Assembly: GCA_035299085.1 (NCBI GenBank)
Contig: DATGXG010000036.1
Span: forward strand, 147,127 to 211,126
Length of the DNA stretch: 64,000 nucleotides
Source: Bacteroidales bacterium
Lineage (GTDB): Bacteria; Bacteroidota; Bacteroidia; Bacteroidales; UBA10428
Direction: 5' to 3'
Shown here: positions 60,519 through 64,000 of the stretch, piece by piece
Layout: the number at the start of each line of letters is the position of its first letter
How positions within the stretch are numbered: the stretch's first letter is position 1
Position numbers and translations under genes: made by a program
The notes under the pieces: generated by a model
Seen by the model: only the letters and a program-made list of their open reading frames with translations
The model's database searches: none
Told to the model about the DNA's origin: nothing

Positions 60519-63500
60519 ATGAGGAGCTTTTTTCTAAATATTCTGCGTATTCTCAAAAGCAGGCTGACATTTGTTGCCTCTGTTCTTTTGATACTTCAAT
60601 ATGCAGCATTGTTTTCGCAGACTTCCGTTGGCTCAGGCAACTGGAATAATCCGCTCATATGGGCTCCTGCCATTGTGCCAGGTCCTGGAAGCAGTGTTAC
60701 AATCAGCGCAGGGACGACTGTTAATCTTACAGCTCCTGCCGAATGTGCAGATCTCACCATTAGTAACGGTACATTCAACATAGCCGATCAAACTTTTACC
60801 CTTACCGGAAATTTTACTTTTAACGGTGGTAATCTGAATATGACTACCGGCGTTTTTTTTTACAACGATGATATGCTAACATATACCGCCGGTTCATTCT
60901 CATGGGGAACCGGGACGGTAGTATTTAACAGGGGAACCGATCAGATAATACCTGCACCTACTACGTACCACAATGTAATACTTTCAGGTGCCGGGCAGAA
61001 GATTTTATTAAATAATGCGACTCTTAACGGCGATTTGACTATTAATGACGGTACGGGTTATAACGGAAATGGTCGTACTCTTACCCTTAAAGGTAACTGG
61101 GTAAACAACAGCACAACAGATGGTTTTAATGAACCGGCGAGTCCTATAATATTCAGTGGTACAACCCCACAATCCATTTCAAGCATTAACGGGGAAACTT
61201 TCGGTACAATTACACTGTCAAATTCGGCCGGTATCACATTGAACTGTGACATTACAGCAACTACAACCAATATAAGTGATAATTGCTGTGTTACATTTTC
61301 GGGACATACAATGACATATGGGGTGCTTAACCAGGCGAGCCCTCCGGTAGCAATATGTAAAAATCCAACAGTGTATGTAAATGGTCTTGGACAGGTAACC
61401 ATTTCTCCTGCTGATGTTAATAATGGATCTACAGTGGATTGCGGTGTACCGGATTTAAGTATAGATCTGAATTCCTTTGATTGCACTGATTTGGGAACCA
61501 ATTCTGTCATATTAACGGTTAAAGATATATACGGAACTCAGAAGAACTGCACCTCAACCTTAACTGTAGCGGATACCATACATCCCACCATTACTTGTCC
61601 CCCGGATGTAAATGAAACCACATCTCATGATGGCATAGGCGATTGCACAACCACTGTTACACTTGGAGTGCCAACAACAGGAGATAATTGCTCGATCTCA
61701 GGTACCATTGCCCAAGTAAGTGGAGCAACTATTAACCCGGTAACTTATACATTCCCTGTTGGAGAAAGTACAGTCACCTGGATTGTTTCGGATGTTAGTG
61801 GCAATACCAGAAATTGTGCTCAGAAAGTCACCATAGAAGATAATGAGGATCCGGTTATCAATACCTGCGTTCCCGACAAAGATGTGATCCTGGATGCCTC
61901 CTGCCACTTTACTTTACCGGATTACACAAACGATCCTGCGATATCCATTACCGAATGCAGCGCGTATACAAAAACCCAAAGTCCGCTACCCGGCACTGTC
62001 ATTAGTGATACCACCACCGTTACCCTTACGGTAACCGACGAATACGGCAATACAGCAACCTGTGACTTCAAGGTTAATACGATTGACAACATTGCACCTA
62101 TTATTACAACCTGCGTTCCCGACAAAGATGTGATCCTGGATGCCTCATGCAACTTCACTCTTCCGGACTATACAAACGATCCTGCGATATCCATTACCGA
62201 ATGCAGTACCTATACAAAGACCCAGAGTCCGCTTGCCGGCACAGTCATTACGGATACCACCACCGTCACCCTGACAGTCACCGATGAATACGGCAATACA
62301 GCAACCTGTGACTTCCAGGTTAATACGATTGACAACATTGCACCTATTATTACTACCTGCGTTCCCGACAAAGATGTGATCCTGGATGCCTCCTGCAACT
62401 TCACTCTTCCGGATTATACAAACGATCCGGCTATATCCATTACCGAATGCAGTGCGTATACAAAGACCCAGAGTCCTCTACCCGGCACTGTCATTAGTGA
62501 TACCACCACCGTTACCCTGACAGTCACCGACGAATACGGCAATACAGCAACATGTGACTTCCAGGTTAACACCATTGACAACATTGCACCTATTATTACA
62601 ACCTGCGTTCCGGACAAAGATGTGATCCTGGATGCCTCCTGCAACTTTACCCTTCCGGACTATACAAACGATCCTGCGATATCCATCACCGAATGCAGCA
62701 CGTATATAAAGACCCAAAGTCCGCTACCCGGCACAGTCATTACGGATACCACCACCGTTACCCTTACGGTAACCGATGAATACGGCAATACAGCTACCTG
62801 CAATTTTGAAGTAAACGCGATCGATAACATCAACCCGGTTATCAATACCTGCGTTCCGGACAAAGATGTGATCCTGGATGCCTCCTGCCACTTCACTCTT
62901 CCGGACTATACAAACGATCCGGCTATATCCGTTACCGAATGCAGCGCGTATACAAAGACCCAAAGTCCGCTACCCGGCACTGTCATTAGTGATACCACCA
63001 CCGTTACCCTGACAGTCACCGACGAATACGGCAATACAGCAACCTGTGACTTCAAGGTTAACACGATTGACAACATTGCACCTATTATTACTACCTGCGT
63101 TCCCGACAAAGATGTGATCCTGGATGCCTCCTGCAATTATACACTGCCTGATTACACGGCTGACCCTGCCCTGAGTATTACCGAATGCAGCGCGTATAAA
63201 ATTACACAGAGTCCTCTTGCCGGAACCGGCATAAGTGATACAACCACTATCACTCTCAGTGTAACGGACGAATATGGAAATTTAGCTACATGTAATTTCC
63301 GGGTATTGGTTAACGATACCATTAAGCCGACGTTTACAGTACCTGCCAATGACACCATTTGCAGGGATTTATTATGTAATTATGACGCTGATGCTACAAT
63401 TACCGACGATGTTATTGATGAAAGTGATAACTGCAGCATTGGGCTCGATGCTATTTATACAGATAATTTGGATAATCTTAAGGGTTGTGATACAGCAGGA

Positions 63501-64000
63501 TATATTATTCGTTCGTGGTCAGTGACCGATAAATATAAAAACTCAACCATAAAAAATCAGATCATATGGGTTGAGCCTGTCAGTCGTGTTACCGTTTCAC
63601 CAAAATTGGACACGATCTGCAACGGCGATGCGGTAAATATCCTGTTGCACAGCCCGACCGTACCGACACGCCCGGTAAGATTCCGGTATGTGACCGAAGC
63701 ACCGGCAGGAGTGACCGTAACCCCGGCTTCCGCCAACCCGCTGCCGAATGATTACACCCTTACCAATACCATTGTAAACACCACGGACAATGCACAATTG
63801 GTTAAGTTCATCATTACACCCTACACCCGGAATGCTTCAAATGAAGGAGAAAAGTGCACCGGCATCAACGATACGGCCTACGTTTGGGTAGAACCGACAG
63901 CTAAGCTTGGAGTAACTCCTAAAGTTGACACGATCTGCAACGGCGATGCGGTAAATATCCTGTTGCACAGTCCGACAATACCGACCCGACCGGTGAGGTT
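60519..64000 (+). CDS. Giant secreted HYR-repeat protein, 3' end beyond window
   Basis: One frame stays open from ATG 60,519 to the window end (1160 complete codons, no stop). A signal peptide (about 1-38, ending LFSQ) is followed by TSVGSGNWNNPLIWAP, an opening typical of Bacteroidota surface proteins, and by beta-solenoid-like sequence (about 50-270). Hyalin-repeat (HYR)-type domains begin near 270-450 (TCPPDVNETT, then FPVGESTVTWIVSDVSGN). Six 82-residue HYR-like repeats follow (about 453-944), a divergent domain (about 945-1020) and then a second type of 106-residue repeat (DTICNGDAVNILLH) starting near 1025. A T9SS sorting domain is expected beyond the window but cannot be seen. The protein is probably a surface adhesin or matrix protein. 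Confidence 0.88.
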   Translation, partial: MRSFFLNILRILKSRLTFVASVLLILQYAALFSQTSVGSGNWNNPLIWAPAIVPGPGSSVTISAGTTVNLTAPAECADLTISNGTFNIADQTFTLTGNFTFNGGNLNMTTGVFFYNDDMLTYTAGSFSWGTGTVVFNRGTDQIIPAPTTYHNVILSGAGQKILLNNATLNGDLTINDGTGYNGNGRTLTLKGNWVNNSTTDGFNEPASPIIFSGTTPQSISSINGETFGTITLSNSAGITLNCDITATTTNISDNCCVTFSGHTMTYGVLNQASPPVAICKNPTVYVNGLGQVTISPADVNNGSTVDCGVPDLSIDLNSFDCTDLGTNSVILTVKDIYGTQKNCTSTLTVADTIHPTITCPPDVNETTSHDGIGDCTTTVTLGVPTTGDNCSISGTIAQVSGATINPVTYTFPVGESTVTWIVSDVSGNTRNCAQKVTIEDNEDPVINTCVPDKDVILDASCHFTLPDYTNDPAISITECSAYTKTQSPLPGTVISDTTTVTLTVTDEYGNTATCDFKVNTIDNIAPIITTCVPDKDVILDASCNFTLPDYTNDPAISITECSTYTKTQSPLAGTVITDTTTVTLTVTDEYGNTATCDFQVNTIDNIAPIITTCVPDKDVILDASCNFTLPDYTNDPAISITECSAYTKTQSPLPGTVISDTTTVTLTVTDEYGNTATCDFQVNTIDNIAPIITTCVPDKDVILDASCNFTLPDYTNDPAISITECSTYIKTQSPLPGTVITDTTTVTLTVTDEYGNTATCNFEVNAIDNINPVINTCVPDKDVILDASCHFTLPDYTNDPAISVTECSAYTKTQSPLPGTVISDTTTVTLTVTDEYGNTATCDFKVNTIDNIAPIITTCVPDKDVILDASCNYTLPDYTADPALSITECSAYKITQSPLAGTGISDTTTITLSVTDEYGNLATCNFRVLVNDTIKPTFTVPANDTICRDLLCNYDADATITDDVIDESDNCSIGLDAIYTDNLDNLKGCDTAGYIIRSWSVTDKYKNSTIKNQIIWVEPVSRVTVSPKLDTICNGDAVNILLHSPTVPTRPVRFRYVTEAPAGVTVTPASANPLPNDYTLTNTIVNTTDNAQLVKFIITPYTRNASNEGEKCTGINDTAYVWVEPTAKLGVTPKVDTICNGDAVNILLHSPTIPTRPVR
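61875..63350 (+). repeat. Six tandem 246-bp (82-codon) HYR repeats
   Basis: Copies start at 61,875, 62,121, 62,367, 62,613, 62,859 and 63,105, each with GACAAAGATGTGATCCTGG, exactly 246 bp apart and in frame. Copies 1-5 are nearly identical at DNA level; copy 6 diverges in its last part. Each unit carries paired Cys (DASC, TECS, then TCD/TCN) and a TVTDEYGNTATC segment. Confidence 0.95.
63588..64000 (+). repeat. Second repeat series, 318-bp (106-codon) period, continuing past window
   Basis: A 44-bp stretch beginning GACACGATCTGCAACGGCGA at 63,609 recurs exactly at 63,927, 318 bp later and in frame, with close similarity on both sides. The second copy is cut by the window end. The encoded unit starts near VTPKVDTICNGD and resembles the PKD-like domains that follow HYR repeats in some Bacteroidota surface proteins. 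Confidence 0.88.

Noticed and set aside
61922..63136. Series of similar antisense open frames of 60-80 codons
   Set aside because: They are mirror frames of the 246-bp repeats and recur only because the repeat recurs.
61875..63350. CRISPR-like regular repeats
   Set aside because: The 246-bp units have no unique spacers, are in frame and encode HYR-like domains.

Overview
The window comes from a Bacteroidota chromosome, most like Bacteroidales/Marinilabiliales by gene content; this placement is inferred. The evidence is type IX secretion and gliding genes (porW/sprE, porX, porP/sprF, gldA), three large secreted or surface proteins of the gliding-associated type (two complete with type B C-terminal sorting domains), an S16 protein with a long charged tail, weak Shine-Dalgarno sites, and repeated TAnnTTTG promoter -7 elements. 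Coding density is high. I see no tRNA, rRNA, CRISPR array, transposase or phage gene.

Layout. 1-2.6 kb: rpsT (minus), then rpsP-rimM, a microsatellite cluster, and a creatininase-family hydrolase. 2.6-11.5 kb: a small T9SS cargo protein, a DUF1761 membrane protein, and a 1938-residue PKD/Ig-rich cargo protein directly followed by a PorP/SprF-family outer-membrane partner. 11.5-19.5 kb (minus): methyltransferase, alanine dehydrogenase, then the tightly overlapping porW-porX-tsaE operon, comF and osmC. 19.5-25.2 kb: Crp/Fnr regulator, RNase R, a SpmA/SpmB-like transporter, an outer-membrane barrel and a YxxR-type sirtuin. 25.2-29.6 kb: Wzc-type tyrosine autokinase, universal stress protein, SiaC-like regulator and thioredoxin. 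29.6-35.4 kb: a biotin-dependent acyl-CoA carboxylase operon (carboxyltransferase, biotin carboxylase, biotin carrier) that continues into purine nucleoside phosphorylase and an SDR epimerase, behind a structured leader. 35.4-36.7 kb: a lamin-tail lipoprotein.

36.8-45.1 kb is an exopolysaccharide region: a sugar transferase on plus, and on minus metK-wbpA-wbpB-gmd-fcl-wza, which would supply UDP-GlcNAcA-derived sugars and GDP-fucose and an export channel. 45.2-53.5 kb is mostly housekeeping: gldA, asnS, rpoN, a PAP2-like protein, a glycosyltransferase, a radical SAM protein, cvpA and tyrS. 53.5-57.1 kb holds a Wzz-like protein, an O-antigen ligase/polymerase-like protein and a GAF-SpoIIE phosphatase. 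57.2-60.2 kb: a DUF3108 protein, tsaB, a YgjP-type metallopeptidase and a DJ-1/PfpI protein.

From 60,519 to the window end a very large secreted HYR-repeat protein runs in one open frame. It contains six tandem 246-bp repeats and the start of a second, 318-bp repeat series.

Themes: (i) type IX secretion, its regulator and its cargo; (ii) polysaccharide synthesis split over three loci (25.2, 36.9-45.1, 53.5-55.9 kb); (iii) repeat-driven surface-protein evolution. No clearly unknown multi-gene defence or mobile system is visible. The most unusual signals are the repeat architecture of the 60.5-kb gene, the three adjacent microsatellites after rimM, and the terminator/promoter/hairpin leader ahead of the carboxylase operon.
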